Below are positions 51,478 to 61,263 of a stretch of DNA of 64,000 bases, piece by piece. Under the pieces are notes generated by a model. The model saw only the letters and a list, made by a program, of their open reading frames with translations, searched no databases and had not been told where the DNA came from. The translations under genes and the position numbers were made by a program. Positions within the stretch are counted from its first letter, which is position 1; every line of letters starts with the position of its first letter. Source of the DNA: Paraburkholderia ferrariae NBRC 106233 (lineage in GTDB: Bacteria; Pseudomonadota; Gammaproteobacteria; Burkholderiales; Burkholderiaceae); the NCBI RefSeq assembly GCF_000685035.1, contig NZ_BAYB01000029.1, positions 62,001 to 126,000 on the forward strand, read 5' to 3'.

Positions 51478-54400
51478 ATGAACGCTATCGTTCTGGTCGC
51501 CCTGAAACGTCCGTTGACGTTCGTGGTGATGAGCATATTGATTGTCCTGTTCGGAGGGATGGCGGTCTTCAAGACGCCTACCGACATCTTTCCGAACATC
51601 AAGATTCCCGTGGTCGCCGTCGTGTGGACCTATAACGGGCTGTCCCCGCAGGATATGTCGGGCCGCGTCATTTACTACTACGAGCGCTCGCTCACGGCCA
51701 CGGTCGAGAATATCGAGCATATCGAAAGCCAGTCGCTCTACGGGCGCGGCATCGTCAAGATCTTCTTCCGCCCGGGCACCAACATCGCGGCGGCGCAGGC
51801 GCAGATCACCTCGATTTCGCAGACGGTGCTCAAGCAGATGCCCGCGGGCATCACGCCGCCCCAGGTGCTGTCGTATAACGCTTCGTCGGTGCCGGTGCTG
51901 GATCTTCAGGTCTCGGCGCCGGGCATGACGGCGGCGCAGGTGTACGACATGGCTTCGAACCTGATCCGCCCGCAGCTCGTGGCGGTGCGGGGCGCCGCCA
52001 TTCCCACGCCGTATGGCGGCGCGTCGCTCAACGTCGAGATCGACCTCGACCAGACCAAACTGCTCGCGCACGGCCTTTCGGCCACCGACGTGGCCAAGGC
52101 GCTCCAGTCGCAGAACGTGGTGCTGCCGGCCGGCGACCAGAAGATCGGCGCGCTCGACTTCATGGTCGAAACGAACGCCACCCCCGTGCAGGTGGACTCG
52201 TTCAACAACATGCCGATCAAAACCGTGGACGGCGCAACGGTATTCCTGCGCGACGTGGCCTACGTGCACCGCGGCTCGCCGCCGCAGATCAATGCGGTGC
52301 TGGTGAAGGGCAAGCAGGCCGTGCTGATCCAGATCCTCAAGAGCGGCGACGCCTCCACGCTTTCGGTTGTCAAAGGCATCAAGGCGGCGCTGCCCGGCAT
52401 TCTGCGCACGCTGCCGCCCGGCGTGCAGATCAAGACGCTCAACGACGCTTCCGGCTTCGTGAGCGACTCCGTGCGCGAAGTCGTGCAGGAAATGATCACG
52501 GCGGCGATTCTCACCGGCCTCACCGTGCTGCTGTTCCTCGGCAGCTGGCGCTCCACGCTGATCGTCGCCACCTCCATTCCACTCGCCATTCTCTGCTCGG
52601 TGCTCGCGCTTTCGTGGCTCGGCCAGACCATCAACGTGATGACGCTGGGGGGGCTCGCGCTTGCGGTCGGCATACTCGTGGACGACGCCACGGTGATGAT
52701 CGAGAACATCGACACGCACCTGGAAGCGGGCGCGGAACTGGAGCCCGGCATCATTGCGGCGGCGAACCAGATCGTCGTGCCGACTTTCGTGGCCACGTTG
52801 TGCATCTGTATCGTCTGGCTGCCGCTTTTCCAGCTGGGCGGCGTGGCGGGCTTCCTGTTCCTGCCCATGGCCGAGGCCATCGTGTTCGCGATGATCGCTT
52901 CGTTCATTCTCTCGCGCACGCTCGTGCCTACCATGGCGGCCTGGCTGTTGCGCGGCCAGGTGGCCGCCCATCATGGCCATGGCCGTCCGCCGGGTTTGTT
53001 CGGGCGCTTCCAGCGCAGCTTCGAACATGCGTTCTCGCGCTTCCGGGTGAGCTATCGCGAGGTGCTGACCGTGGCCGTGGCGAGCCGCCGCCGCTTCGTG
53101 CCCATCTTCGTCGCCTGCGCGTTCGGCTCGCTCGTGCTGGTCCTGTTCCTCGGGCGCGACTTCTTTCCCGGCATCAAGTCGGGCGAAATCGACATGCACA
53201 TGCGCGCGCCCATCGGCACGCGGCTCGAAGAGGCGTCGAAGCTCGCGGTGCTCGTCAACGGTTCGATCCGCATGCTGCTGCCGGGCAAGGTGACCAACGT
53301 GCTCGACAACTGCGGCCTGCCCGCGAGCGGCATCAACGAGGCCTATAACTCCACCGGCACGATCGGCCCGCAGGATTGCGATATCACGATCAGCCTCAAG
53401 GACGAGCGCTCGCCCGTGGACGATTACCGCTTCCTGCTGCGGCGCGAGTTGCCCAGGCTCTACCCCGGCACGACCTTCACGTTCCTGCCCGGCGACATCA
53501 CGGCGAAGATCCTGAATTTCGGCTTGCCTGCGCCTATCGACGTGCAGATCGCGGGCCGCGGCCAGGAGGCGAACTACGCCTACGCGCAGCAACTGGCTGC
53601 GCGGCTGCGCCGCATTCCGGGTGCCGCCGACGTTCACATCCAGCAGGCCTTCAACGAACCGACGCTGAAGATCACGGCGTCGCGCGCGTTTGCCTCCGGC
53701 ATGAACCTCACGGAGGCCGACATTGCCAACAACGCGCTCGCCACGCTCTCGGGCAGCGGGCAAACCGCGCCCACGTACTGGCTCGACACGTCGAGCGGCG
53801 TATCGCACCTCGTGAACATGCAGACGCCGCAGAACGAACTCACTTCGATGAACGACCTCGAAACGATCCCCATCGATGCCGGCACCGGCACGCCCGATGG
53901 CGCGCATGCGCAACTGCTCGGCGCGCTCAGCCGGATCACGCAGACGGGCATGCCGCTCCTCGCCACGCACTACAGCATCCTGCCTGCCATCGACATCTTC
54001 GTGAGCAACCAGCGGCGCGACCTGGGCGGGGTGTACGACGACGTTTCGCGCGTGGTGAAGGACATGCAGGGCACGCTGCCGCACGGCGCGAGCGTGCACC
54101 TGCGCGGCCAGGCACTGACCATGAGCAGTGCTTATGTCGAGCTGCTGGGCGGCCTCGCGCTCTCGATCCTGCTGGTGTATCTCGTGATCGTCGTGAACTT
54201 CCAGTCGTGGCTCGACCCGTTCATCATCATCACGGCGCTGCCCGCCGCGCTGGCGGGCATCGTGTGGAGCCTCTTCGTCACGCACACCACGCTCTCGGTG
54301 CCCGCGCTCACGGGCGCCATCATGTGCATGGGCACGGCCACCGCGAACTCCATCCTGGTCGTGTCGTTTGCGCGCGAACATCTCGCGCAGTACGGCAACG

Positions 54401-54636
54401 CGGTCGAAGCCGCGATCGAGGCCGGCTTCAGCCGGATCCGTCCGGTGCTGATGACGGCACTCGCCATGATTATCGGCATGCTGCCGATGTCGTTCAGCAA
54501 TACCCAGAATGCGCCGCTCGGACGCGCCGTGATCGGCGGTCTGACGTTCGCCACCTTTGCCACCCTGCTTTTCGTCCCTTGTGTGTTCGCGCTGCTGCAC
54601 CGGGATCATCAACCCTCGATGGAGGCACAGTCATGA
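51478..54636 (+). CDS. RND efflux permease (HAE-type)
   Basis: 1052 residues, 12 membrane segments with two large periplasmic loops. TM4 has the proton-relay pair D402/D403 in GILVDDATVMIEN. In TM10 the usual Lys (AAKN in MexB/AcrB) is replaced: the segment reads GTATANSILVV, so Ala956 is at the Lys position. The pump is therefore of a divergent subgroup with altered proton relay. Proton-driven export of drugs or toxic compounds is likely. First structural gene of the pump-adaptor-channel set; overlaps the adaptor gene by ATGA. Confidence 0.9.
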   Translation: MNAIVLVALKRPLTFVVMSILIVLFGGMAVFKTPTDIFPNIKIPVVAVVWTYNGLSPQDMSGRVIYYYERSLTATVENIEHIESQSLYGRGIVKIFFRPGTNIAAAQAQITSISQTVLKQMPAGITPPQVLSYNASSVPVLDLQVSAPGMTAAQVYDMASNLIRPQLVAVRGAAIPTPYGGASLNVEIDLDQTKLLAHGLSATDVAKALQSQNVVLPAGDQKIGALDFMVETNATPVQVDSFNNMPIKTVDGATVFLRDVAYVHRGSPPQINAVLVKGKQAVLIQILKSGDASTLSVVKGIKAALPGILRTLPPGVQIKTLNDASGFVSDSVREVVQEMITAAILTGLTVLLFLGSWRSTLIVATSIPLAILCSVLALSWLGQTINVMTLGGLALAVGILVDDATVMIENIDTHLEAGAELEPGIIAAANQIVVPTFVATLCICIVWLPLFQLGGVAGFLFLPMAEAIVFAMIASFILSRTLVPTMAAWLLRGQVAAHHGHGRPPGLFGRFQRSFEHAFSRFRVSYREVLTVAVASRRRFVPIFVACAFGSLVLVLFLGRDFFPGIKSGEIDMHMRAPIGTRLEEASKLAVLVNGSIRMLLPGKVTNVLDNCGLPASGINEAYNSTGTIGPQDCDITISLKDERSPVDDYRFLLRRELPRLYPGTTFTFLPGDITAKILNFGLPAPIDVQIAGRGQEANYAYAQQLAARLRRIPGAADVHIQQAFNEPTLKITASRAFASGMNLTEADIANNALATLSGSGQTAPTYWLDTSSGVSHLVNMQTPQNELTSMNDLETIPIDAGTGTPDGAHAQLLGALSRITQTGMPLLATHYSILPAIDIFVSNQRRDLGGVYDDVSRVVKDMQGTLPHGASVHLRGQALTMSSAYVELLGGLALSILLVYLVIVVNFQSWLDPFIIITALPAALAGIVWSLFVTHTTLSVPALTGAIMCMGTATANSILVVSFAREHLAQYGNAVEAAIEAGFSRIRPVLMTALAMIIGMLPMSFSNTQNAPLGRAVIGGLTFATFATLLFVPCVFALLHRDHQPSMEAQS

Positions 54637-55856
54637 GCGCTAACAGGGAAGTGCCGGTTCCGCGCCGGTTCGGGCCGCGTGCCTGGCTCGTCGTCGCGGG
54701 CGCGTTCGCGGCCGCCGTCGTGGCCATGGGCTTGATCCAGCGTCACGACAACCTCGCCGAACTGCGCGACGTGGCCGACGAAGATTCGATCCCATCGGTG
54801 CAGGTGATTGCGCCCGCAAGCGGCCCGGTGACACACACGCTCACGCTGCCGGGCAACATCCGCGCGTGGTACTCGGCGCCGATCTATGCGCAGGTGTCCG
54901 GCTACGTGCTGAAGTGGGACAAGGACTATGGCGCGTTCGTGAAAGCCGGCGAAACGCTGGCCACGATCGACGCACCCGCGGTGGACGAGCAGTATCAAAG
55001 CGCGATTGCGGATCTCGACGTGGCACAGACCAACTACAACCTGGCCGCGCTCACTGCGAAGCGCTGGCAGGCGCTGGCGGGCACTCAGGCCGTGGCGCAG
55101 CAGGAAGTGGACGTGAAGGCTGCCGACGCGGCCGCGCAGGCCGCGAAGGTGCGCGCGGCGCAGCACCAGGTGGCGCGCTATCGCGTGCTGGAAGGCTTCA
55201 AGCGCATCGTCGCGCCGTTCGACGGCGTGGTGACGGCGCGCAACACCGACGTGGGCAACTACGTGAACGCGGCCGGCGGCGACGTTTCGGCGCGCGGCGC
55301 GGCCGACGAGCTCTTCACCGTGGCCGATATCCACGAGATGCGCGTGTTCGTTTCGGTGCCGCAGGACTATGCAACGATCCTCAAGCCCGGCCTTACGGCC
55401 ACGCTCTCGCTGCCGCAATATCCGGACCGCACCTTCCAGGCCACGTTCGATACCAGCGCGAACGCATTCAACCCGCAGACGCGCACCGTGACCACGGAAC
55501 TGCTCGTGCCGAACCCGGACCATCTGATCTGGCCGGGCACTTATGCGAACGTGCATTTCAACGTGCCGCTCGACCGCAGCATTCCGGTGGTGCCGGAGCA
55601 GGCGCTGCTGTTCCGCTCGGACGGCATGCAGGTGGCCCTGGTGGGCGCCGACGATCGCGTCCACCTGCAGGACGTGAAGCTCGGCATCAACTTCGGCAAG
55701 ACCGTGCAGGTGCTCTCCGGCCTGGCGCCGCACGACCGGCTGGTGCTCAACCCCTCCGCGGGCATTCTGGAAGGCGAGCGCGTGCGTGTGATGACCGGCC
55801 CGCCTGGCCTCGCCGTGCCGGCTGAAGCGGGTACCGCCGCGAAGGAAGGCGCCTGA
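54633..55856 (+). CDS. RND periplasmic adaptor (membrane fusion protein)
   Basis: 407 residues. One N-terminal membrane anchor (WLVVAGAFAAAVVAMGLI), then the lipoyl halves around IYAQVSGYVLKWDKDYGAFVKAGETLATID and IVAPFDGVVTARNTDVGNYV, an alpha hairpin between them (QSAIADLDVAQTNY, QQEVDVKAADAAAQAAK) and beta-barrel domains. It links the pump to the outer-membrane channel. Translationally coupled to both neighbours. Confidence 0.92.
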   Translation: MSANREVPVPRRFGPRAWLVVAGAFAAAVVAMGLIQRHDNLAELRDVADEDSIPSVQVIAPASGPVTHTLTLPGNIRAWYSAPIYAQVSGYVLKWDKDYGAFVKAGETLATIDAPAVDEQYQSAIADLDVAQTNYNLAALTAKRWQALAGTQAVAQQEVDVKAADAAAQAAKVRAAQHQVARYRVLEGFKRIVAPFDGVVTARNTDVGNYVNAAGGDVSARGAADELFTVADIHEMRVFVSVPQDYATILKPGLTATLSLPQYPDRTFQATFDTSANAFNPQTRTVTTELLVPNPDHLIWPGTYANVHFNVPLDRSIPVVPEQALLFRSDGMQVALVGADDRVHLQDVKLGINFGKTVQVLSGLAPHDRLVLNPSAGILEGERVRVMTGPPGLAVPAEAGTAAKEGA

Positions 55857-57349
55857 TGATGCGCGTACCCCGCATGGCCGCGCTGCTCGCGGTATCGGCA
55901 CTGGCCGGCTGCGATCTGGCGCCCGCTTATCATGCGCCCGCCATGGTGCTGCCCGTTTCGTACACGGGTACGGGGCCGTTCGTGAAGGCGGCGCCTTCCG
56001 ATCAGCTTCGGCGTGGCCCGTGGTGGCAAATGTTCGGCGATCCGCAGCTCGACGGCCTCGAAAAACGGCTCGACGAGGCGAACCCCGATCTGGCCGCCGC
56101 GCGCGAAACCTGGCAGCAGGCGCGCGACGCCGTTGCCGAAGCGCGTTCGGGGCTCTTTCCCGAGCTTGGCATGAACGCGTTCACCTCCGAGAACCGCGAG
56201 TCGCATCACACGCTGTTCCATAGCGGCGGTGGCCCCTACCAGGAGCAGTCGAACGGCTGGGGCGGCGCGGCGTCCTGGCAGCCCGACTTCTGGGGCGAGA
56301 CGCGCAACCTCACGCGCGAGGCCTCGCGCAATGCGCAGGGCACGGCCGCGGCGCTGGCCGATGCGCGGCTCTCGCTCGAAATGGAGCTCGCGTCGGATTA
56401 TATGGCGATCTGGGGATTCGATAAGCAGCACGAAGTTTATGCGCAGACCATCAGGGCCTATAAGACGGCCGTGTCCATCACGCAGATGCGGCTGGCCGAC
56501 CAGATTTCCTCCGGGCTCGACGTGGCGCGTGCGCAGAACCAGTTGGCCTCGGCGCAGGCGGCCGACACCGAAGTGCTTGCGCAGCGCAGCGTGCTCGAAC
56601 ATGCCGTGGCGGCACTCGTGGGCGCCAACCCCATCGACTTCCGTCTCGCCGCGCTGCCGCGGCAGGACTACGCCGTGCCCACGGTGCCGGTGAGCGTGCC
56701 GTCACTGCTGTTGCAGCGGCGTCCCGACATCGCGCAGGCCGAGCGCGCGATGGCGGCGGCCAATGCCGCCATCGGCGTGTCGCGTGCGGCGTTCTATCCG
56801 AACATCCGTCTTTCCGCCTCGGCGGGCTTCGAGGATACGGGCCTCGGGCTCGCGTCGTTGCCCAACGCGCTCTGGGCCGTAGGCGCGGCCGCGATGATGC
56901 CGTTGTTCGAAGGCGGCCTGCGCCGCGCGCAGTTGCAGGCGAGCTGGTCGAGCTTCGACCAGGCGGGCGACCGCTATCGCTCGACGGTGCTGCAGGCGTT
57001 CCGCGAAGTGGAAGACGACCTCTCGCTGACCGACCGCCTCGCCACCGAAGCGCAGCAGCAGGAAGCGGCCCTGCAGGCCGCCATGAAGGTGCAGCAGATT
57101 TCGCTCAGCCTCTATACCGAGGGGCTCGACAACTATCTGAATGTGACGGTGGCACAGATCGCGGCCCTGAGTGCGCAGATTGCGGAAGTGCAGGTCCAGA
57201 CGCGGCGCCTGCAAACCTCGGTGGCGCTCATTGGCGCGCTGGGCGGCGGCTGGAGCGTCGATCAATTGCCTACGCCCGGGCAGACGGTGCCGTTCGGGCC
57301 GCTCGCTCGGGTCTCGCGTGCGGCCAGCGATGCCGCCGCCAACCCATGA
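55856..57349 (+). CDS. Outer-membrane efflux lipoprotein (NodT/OprM family)
   Basis: 497 residues. Lipobox LAGC with Cys19. Two repeats of the TolC-like fold; recognisable pieces are RGPWWQMFGDPQLDGLEKRL at the start of the first repeat, AARETWQQARDAVAEARSGLFPE, and LLQRRPDIAQAERAMAAANAAIG with FYPNIRLSASAGF in the second. Its ATG overlaps the adaptor stop. Completes a tripartite RND system. Confidence 0.92.
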   Translation: MMRVPRMAALLAVSALAGCDLAPAYHAPAMVLPVSYTGTGPFVKAAPSDQLRRGPWWQMFGDPQLDGLEKRLDEANPDLAAARETWQQARDAVAEARSGLFPELGMNAFTSENRESHHTLFHSGGGPYQEQSNGWGGAASWQPDFWGETRNLTREASRNAQGTAAALADARLSLEMELASDYMAIWGFDKQHEVYAQTIRAYKTAVSITQMRLADQISSGLDVARAQNQLASAQAADTEVLAQRSVLEHAVAALVGANPIDFRLAALPRQDYAVPTVPVSVPSLLLQRRPDIAQAERAMAAANAAIGVSRAAFYPNIRLSASAGFEDTGLGLASLPNALWAVGAAAMMPLFEGGLRRAQLQASWSSFDQAGDRYRSTVLQAFREVEDDLSLTDRLATEAQQQEAALQAAMKVQQISLSLYTEGLDNYLNVTVAQIAALSAQIAEVQVQTRRLQTSVALIGALGGGWSVDQLPTPGQTVPFGPLARVSRAASDAAANP

Positions 57350-57368
57350 TTTGTCGCGGGGATGTGAG

Positions 57369-58256
57369 ATGACGGGATTCAAGGACATTCTGGTGCACGT
57401 GGATGCGAGTGCGGCCGGACAGGTGCGTCTGCAACGATCCGCCGATCTGGCGGCACGGCACGGCGCGAGGCTGAACGCGCTCTACGTGCGCGAGCGGAGC
57501 ATTGCGCAGCAGCGGCGGCTCAAGTCGTCCGAACTCGGCCTCGTGCCCGGCGCGCAGGCCAGTTCGCTGCGCGCGTCGATCGAGAACGAGCTCGACGCGC
57601 AGGCCGGGTGCCTGCGCGCGCGGCTCGACGAACTCGGCCGCGCCTATGGGATCGAGGTGGCCTGGCAAGCCGGCGAAGGCCGTGCGCGTTTCGTGGTTCC
57701 GCAGCATGCGCGTTACGCGGATCTCACCCTTGTCGGCCACGACACCCAGGAGGACGCCGATCTGCCCGAGGAATACTCGTTCGCGGAAACCGTGCTGTTC
57801 ACAACCGGCAGGCCGGTGCTGATCGTGCCGCAGGACGTGGCGGAAGAAGACGTTGACCTGGAAAGCGTGAGCGCGCTGGGCCGCAAGATCGCGCTGGCCT
57901 GGAACGGCAGCCCCGCCTGCGCACGGGCATTTTCGGCGGTGCTGCCGCTGATCGAGCGCGCGGACTGGACGACGGTGCTGATCGTCGAAGGCGACGAGTC
58001 CGCGCGGCCCGAGCGGCTGCCGCTCGAGGCGGTGCTGGATCACGTGCGCCGTCACACCGACAAGGTCGAACTCCGCGCGCTGGCGCCCACCGGCGCGCCG
58101 ATGGGCGATCTTTTGCAGGGCGCGGCGCTCGATCAGGGAGCGGACCTGCTGATTGCCGGAGCACATGGCCGCCCGATGTTGTGGGAAAAGCTGCTGGGCA
58201 GCGTTACGCGAACGCTGCTGACCGATATCAAGCTGCCGCTTGCGATGTGCGGCTGA
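57369..58256 (+). CDS. Universal stress protein, tandem Usp domains
   Basis: 295 residues. First Usp domain starts MTGFKDILVHVDASAAGQVRL; the second starts KIALAWNGSPACARAF and ends with GADLLIAGAHGRPMLWEKLLGSVTRTLL, resembling the ATP-binding G-x2-G-x9-GS motif (here GAHGRP..GSVT). Cytoplasmic. 19 bases downstream of the efflux channel gene, so part of the efflux operon or its read-through, consistent with an envelope/general stress role. Confidence 0.85.
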   Translation: MTGFKDILVHVDASAAGQVRLQRSADLAARHGARLNALYVRERSIAQQRRLKSSELGLVPGAQASSLRASIENELDAQAGCLRARLDELGRAYGIEVAWQAGEGRARFVVPQHARYADLTLVGHDTQEDADLPEEYSFAETVLFTTGRPVLIVPQDVAEEDVDLESVSALGRKIALAWNGSPACARAFSAVLPLIERADWTTVLIVEGDESARPERLPLEAVLDHVRRHTDKVELRALAPTGAPMGDLLQGAALDQGADLLIAGAHGRPMLWEKLLGSVTRTLLTDIKLPLAMCG

Positions 58257-58419
58257 GTGGCATGCAGTACGCCGCTCGCTGACAAAAAGTTAATGTTGGC
58301 GATTCGCATGGGTTAAATCACCCTGCGTATGCTCAGCGAAACTTCATGAACGGCAGGTGGTGCTCGCGCAATCGGCGAAAGAGGACTCCGGTTTGCAAGG
58401 ACGAAGCAATGATCGGACT

Positions 58420-59883
58420 ATGTTGAGCATGCGCTGGACGGACCGCAAACCCATGGCGCCGCATGGACCGGTTCTGCCGCAGGCCGATGCACGCTCGCAG
58501 TCGCTTGAAGGGCAGCATTGGCGGACCACCACGTTTCGCTGGCTCACCGCCTATGCGGCCATTTTTTCGCTGGCGTTCATGGCGCTCATCGGGCTGATCG
58601 AATACTCGGTCACGCACGCGATGGAGCGCGAGGCCGATAGCGGCCTGCGCTGGCAACTGCGCTACTTCGACGCGCGCAGCGACGCAGAACTGGCGCCTGC
58701 CATCGCACTGCGGCTTTCGCGCGACAGTCCCCATTTGAACCACTACGGACTCTTCAGCGCCGATGGCCGCTACGTGGCCGGCGATCTCGACACGCTGCCG
58801 GGCGCGCTGCGCTTCGACGCGGTGGGGACGACGCACGAGCATGCACGCGGCGAGAACGTGACGCTGAACGTGGCCGGCTCCCCCAGCCCGTTGCGCGTGA
58901 TGGGGGAGCAGAGAGCGAATGGCCAGCGCCTCGTCGTGGCGCGTACGCTCGCAGACGTGAGGCGCGTGCACGGCGAACTCGTTCGCGCGCTCGTGATCGG
59001 CGGCCTGTTGTGTCTGGGCGGCAGCGTGCTGGGCGGCGTCCTCATCAGCATGCACCAGATGCGGCGCGTTTCGGCCATCCGCAAGGCGACGGCATCGGTG
59101 GCGGCCGGCAACCTCTCGCTGCGATTGCCGGCCGAAGGGCGCGACGAACTCGCCATGCTGGCGCAACTCGTCAACCGGATGCTGGACGAGGTCGAGCGTC
59201 TCATCGCTGAAGTGAAGATGGCGTCGGACGGCATCGCGCACGATCTGCGCACGCCGCTCGTGCGCTTGCGCGCGCGCCTCTCGAATGCGGGCGGCGAAGT
59301 CGGCGCGCGCCCCCCCGAGGAACTCGCTGCCGTGATTGCCGGTGCGCGCGCAGAGATCGACGGGCTGCTCGACCGCTTCACGGCCATGCTGCGCATTGCG
59401 GAGATCGGTTCGCGCCAGCGCCGCGCGGCCTTCGCCGAGGTCGATCTGCGCTCGCTCGTTGGCGATCTCTACGATCTCTATGAACCGCTCGCCGAAGAAA
59501 AGGGCGTCGCGCTCGAAGCGCACCTCGCCGATGTGCGGCCCGTTGCCGCGGATCGTGCGCTGTTGTTCGAGGCTTTCAGCAATCTGCTCGACAACGCCGT
59601 GAAGTTCGCGCCGCAGGGCGGGGTGGTGCGCGTGAGCCTCGAAGCGCTTGCCGAGGGGGCTGCATTCAGCGTGGCCGACAACGGCCCCGGCATTCCCGAA
59701 GAGGAACGTGCGCTCGTGCTGGAACAGCTCTATCGCGGCAGCCGCACGCGGCATCTGCCGGGCAGCGGGCTTGGGCTCGGCATCGTGTCGGCGGTGATGC
59801 GGCTGCATGACTTCACGCTGGCCATCAGCGGATCGAACGAGGGGACGGTCGTGCGCGTGGACTGCTGGCCACACCACCGATAA
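58420..59883 (+). CDS. Sensor histidine kinase with HAMP domain
   Basis: 487 residues from the ATG at 58420; an in-frame GTG at 58357 would add 21. Two membrane segments (TAYAAIFSLAFMALIGLIEY and LVRALVIGGLLCLGGSVLGGVL) enclose a periplasmic sensor of about 120 residues. HAMP follows, then the H-box DGIAHDLRTPL with His274, N-box FSNLLDNAVKFAP and G-boxes ADNGPGIPEEE and GSGLGLGIVSAVMR. All catalytic motifs are intact. The next gene, 13 bases on, encodes a receiver without phosphoacceptor, so the true partner may be another regulator. Confidence 0.9.
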   Translation: MLSMRWTDRKPMAPHGPVLPQADARSQSLEGQHWRTTTFRWLTAYAAIFSLAFMALIGLIEYSVTHAMEREADSGLRWQLRYFDARSDAELAPAIALRLSRDSPHLNHYGLFSADGRYVAGDLDTLPGALRFDAVGTTHEHARGENVTLNVAGSPSPLRVMGEQRANGQRLVVARTLADVRRVHGELVRALVIGGLLCLGGSVLGGVLISMHQMRRVSAIRKATASVAAGNLSLRLPAEGRDELAMLAQLVNRMLDEVERLIAEVKMASDGIAHDLRTPLVRLRARLSNAGGEVGARPPEELAAVIAGARAEIDGLLDRFTAMLRIAEIGSRQRRAAFAEVDLRSLVGDLYDLYEPLAEEKGVALEAHLADVRPVAADRALLFEAFSNLLDNAVKFAPQGGVVRVSLEALAEGAAFSVADNGPGIPEEERALVLEQLYRGSRTRHLPGSGLGLGIVSAVMRLHDFTLAISGSNEGTVVRVDCWPHHR

Positions 59884-59896
59884 AGACGAACAACGA

Positions 59897-60568
59897 ATGA
59901 GAGTATTGCTGACGGCAAGCGCCGACACGACGCGCCACTACATGCAAAAGGCGCTGACCGAGAGCCTGAACAGCGTCGAATCGACGGACGATCTGTTTTA
60001 TGCCCTGCATCTCGCGCTGAACGAGGACTTCGACGCCATCGTCATCTGCCGGCAGAGCGAAGAGGACCTGGGCACGCTGTTCGACGTGCTCGGCGATCTG
60101 CGGCGGCTCGCCAGCGCGCCGGCTATCGTGATCGCCCTGGGCCGCGCCACGCCGGCGGAATGTGCGCAGCTTCTGCGCGCCGGCGCGGACGCCTGCTATG
60201 TGCAGCCTTACTCGGTGCTCGAAATTCACGAGCGCATTCATGCCCTGCGGCGCAACGCGGCCTACGGCAGCGAGGTGCGGACCGGCGCGCCGCGCCTCGA
60301 TCCGATGACGCGCGAAGCCGTGGAGGGCGAATTGCGCATCCCGCTCACCACGCGCGAGTTCCTCCTGATCGAATGCCTGCTGCGCCGCGCGAATGCACCG
60401 GTGGGCCGCGAGCAGCTTACCCGCTACGCGTGGCCCGAACGCGACGACGTGGAGCCTTCGAGCGTCAACCTCGTGGTGTCGCGGCTGCGCAGCAAGCTGA
60501 AGGCAGCGGGCGCGCGCTTCAGGATCGACACGGTCAATCGCTACGGCTATCAACTGAGCACGACGTAG
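59897..60568 (+). CDS. OmpR-like regulator with degenerate receiver (Asp to Cys)
   Basis: 223 residues. The C-terminal winged HTH is normal (LTTREFLLIECLLRR, SSVNLVVSRLRSKLKAAG, RIDTVNRYGYQLS). The receiver has lost its chemistry: the N-terminal acidic pair is replaced (MRVLLTASADTT), the phosphoacceptor position is Cys51 in DAIVICRQSEED, and the Lys is Gln103 in YVQPYS. It cannot accept phosphate in the usual way, although it directly follows an intact kinase gene. It could respond to protein interaction or thiol state. Confidence 0.88.
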   Translation: MRVLLTASADTTRHYMQKALTESLNSVESTDDLFYALHLALNEDFDAIVICRQSEEDLGTLFDVLGDLRRLASAPAIVIALGRATPAECAQLLRAGADACYVQPYSVLEIHERIHALRRNAAYGSEVRTGAPRLDPMTREAVEGELRIPLTTREFLLIECLLRRANAPVGREQLTRYAWPERDDVEPSSVNLVVSRLRSKLKAAGARFRIDTVNRYGYQLSTT

Positions 60569-60602
60569 CGGCTACGAGGGGCCGGTTGAAGGCCCCTGGT
60601 TG

Positions 60603-60761
60603 CTACGAGCCGAAATAGGGCGTGCAGAAGTCGGGCGGCCCGACGCAGTTGCCTGGGCCATCCGCCGTGCGTTGCAGCGACGAACAGCCCGCGAGGGCGA
60701 AGGCGCCGATCGCCGCGACGATCAGGCCTCGTGCCAGTCTGGTCATTGCTCTTTTCGTCAT
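60603..60761 (-). CDS. Small lipoprotein, hypothetical
   Basis: 52 residues from the ATG at 60759-60761 (AAGGAAGGG upstream). Lipobox LAGC gives lipidated Cys26; the mature part is 27 residues with two further Cys (GNCVGPPDFCTPYFG). Codirectional with the DUF4148 gene. Function unknown. Confidence 0.7.
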   Translation of the reverse strand: MTKRAMTRLARGLIVAAIGAFALAGCSSLQRTADGPGNCVGPPDFCTPYFGS

Positions 60762-60812
60762 GTTGCCCTTCCTTCCGGTCGCCATGGCGCGAGCGCACGG
60801 CGGCCAGTGCGA

Positions 60813-61103
60813 TTAATGTGCGTAGAGCGTCGAGTTCAGGTAGTCGAGCTGGCCGTCCTTCTCCGCCTGGATCAGTTCCTGATACACCTCGGCGCGGGTT
60901 TTTTCGTGAACCGGCTCGCCATAGGGCGGAACCCAGCCCCCGTTGTACGGGGTGGTCTGTGCCTGCGTGGTGGTGGCGGCAGCGGCGGTGGTGCTGATGG
61001 TCGGCTGCCCGGAGTTGTTCGTATCGGGCGATGTCTGCGCGTATGCCGATGCCGAACCACAAGCGGCGAGGCCGGCAGCGATACAGAATGCGATGGCGTT
61101 CAT
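60813..61103 (-). CDS. DUF4148 family small exported protein
   Basis: 96 residues. Signal peptide MNAIAFCIAAGLAACGSASA ending at YA, Thr-rich linker with repeated TT pairs, then the core WVPPYGEPVHEKTRAEVYQE followed by LIQAEKDGQLDYLNSTLYAH. The C-terminal 30 residues are nearly the same as in the protein at 25021, although the linkers differ completely, so the core is under strong selection. Confidence 0.8.
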   Translation of the reverse strand: MNAIAFCIAAGLAACGSASAYAQTSPDTNNSGQPTISTTAAAATTTQAQTTPYNGGWVPPYGEPVHEKTRAEVYQELIQAEKDGQLDYLNSTLYAH

Positions 61104-61263
61104 GGTTTCTCCTGACCCGGAATTCGCACGTACACCGAGTGGGTACGTGCGACTCAGGATAGTCAGGTATGCCTACCAAAACGGCCGCGTAAAGATGAAG
61201 AGATGTTTAGGCAGCATGCAACGCGCAGCGTGCCACACCCAGCGTGCAGTCCGCAGCGTCCTT

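Noticed and set aside
50665..54612. A 1315-codon open frame antisense to the RND pump gene
   Set aside because: It mirrors the coding strand of a clear pump gene; its translation is Arg/His/Glu-rich and matches nothing. High-GC third positions routinely open the antisense frame.
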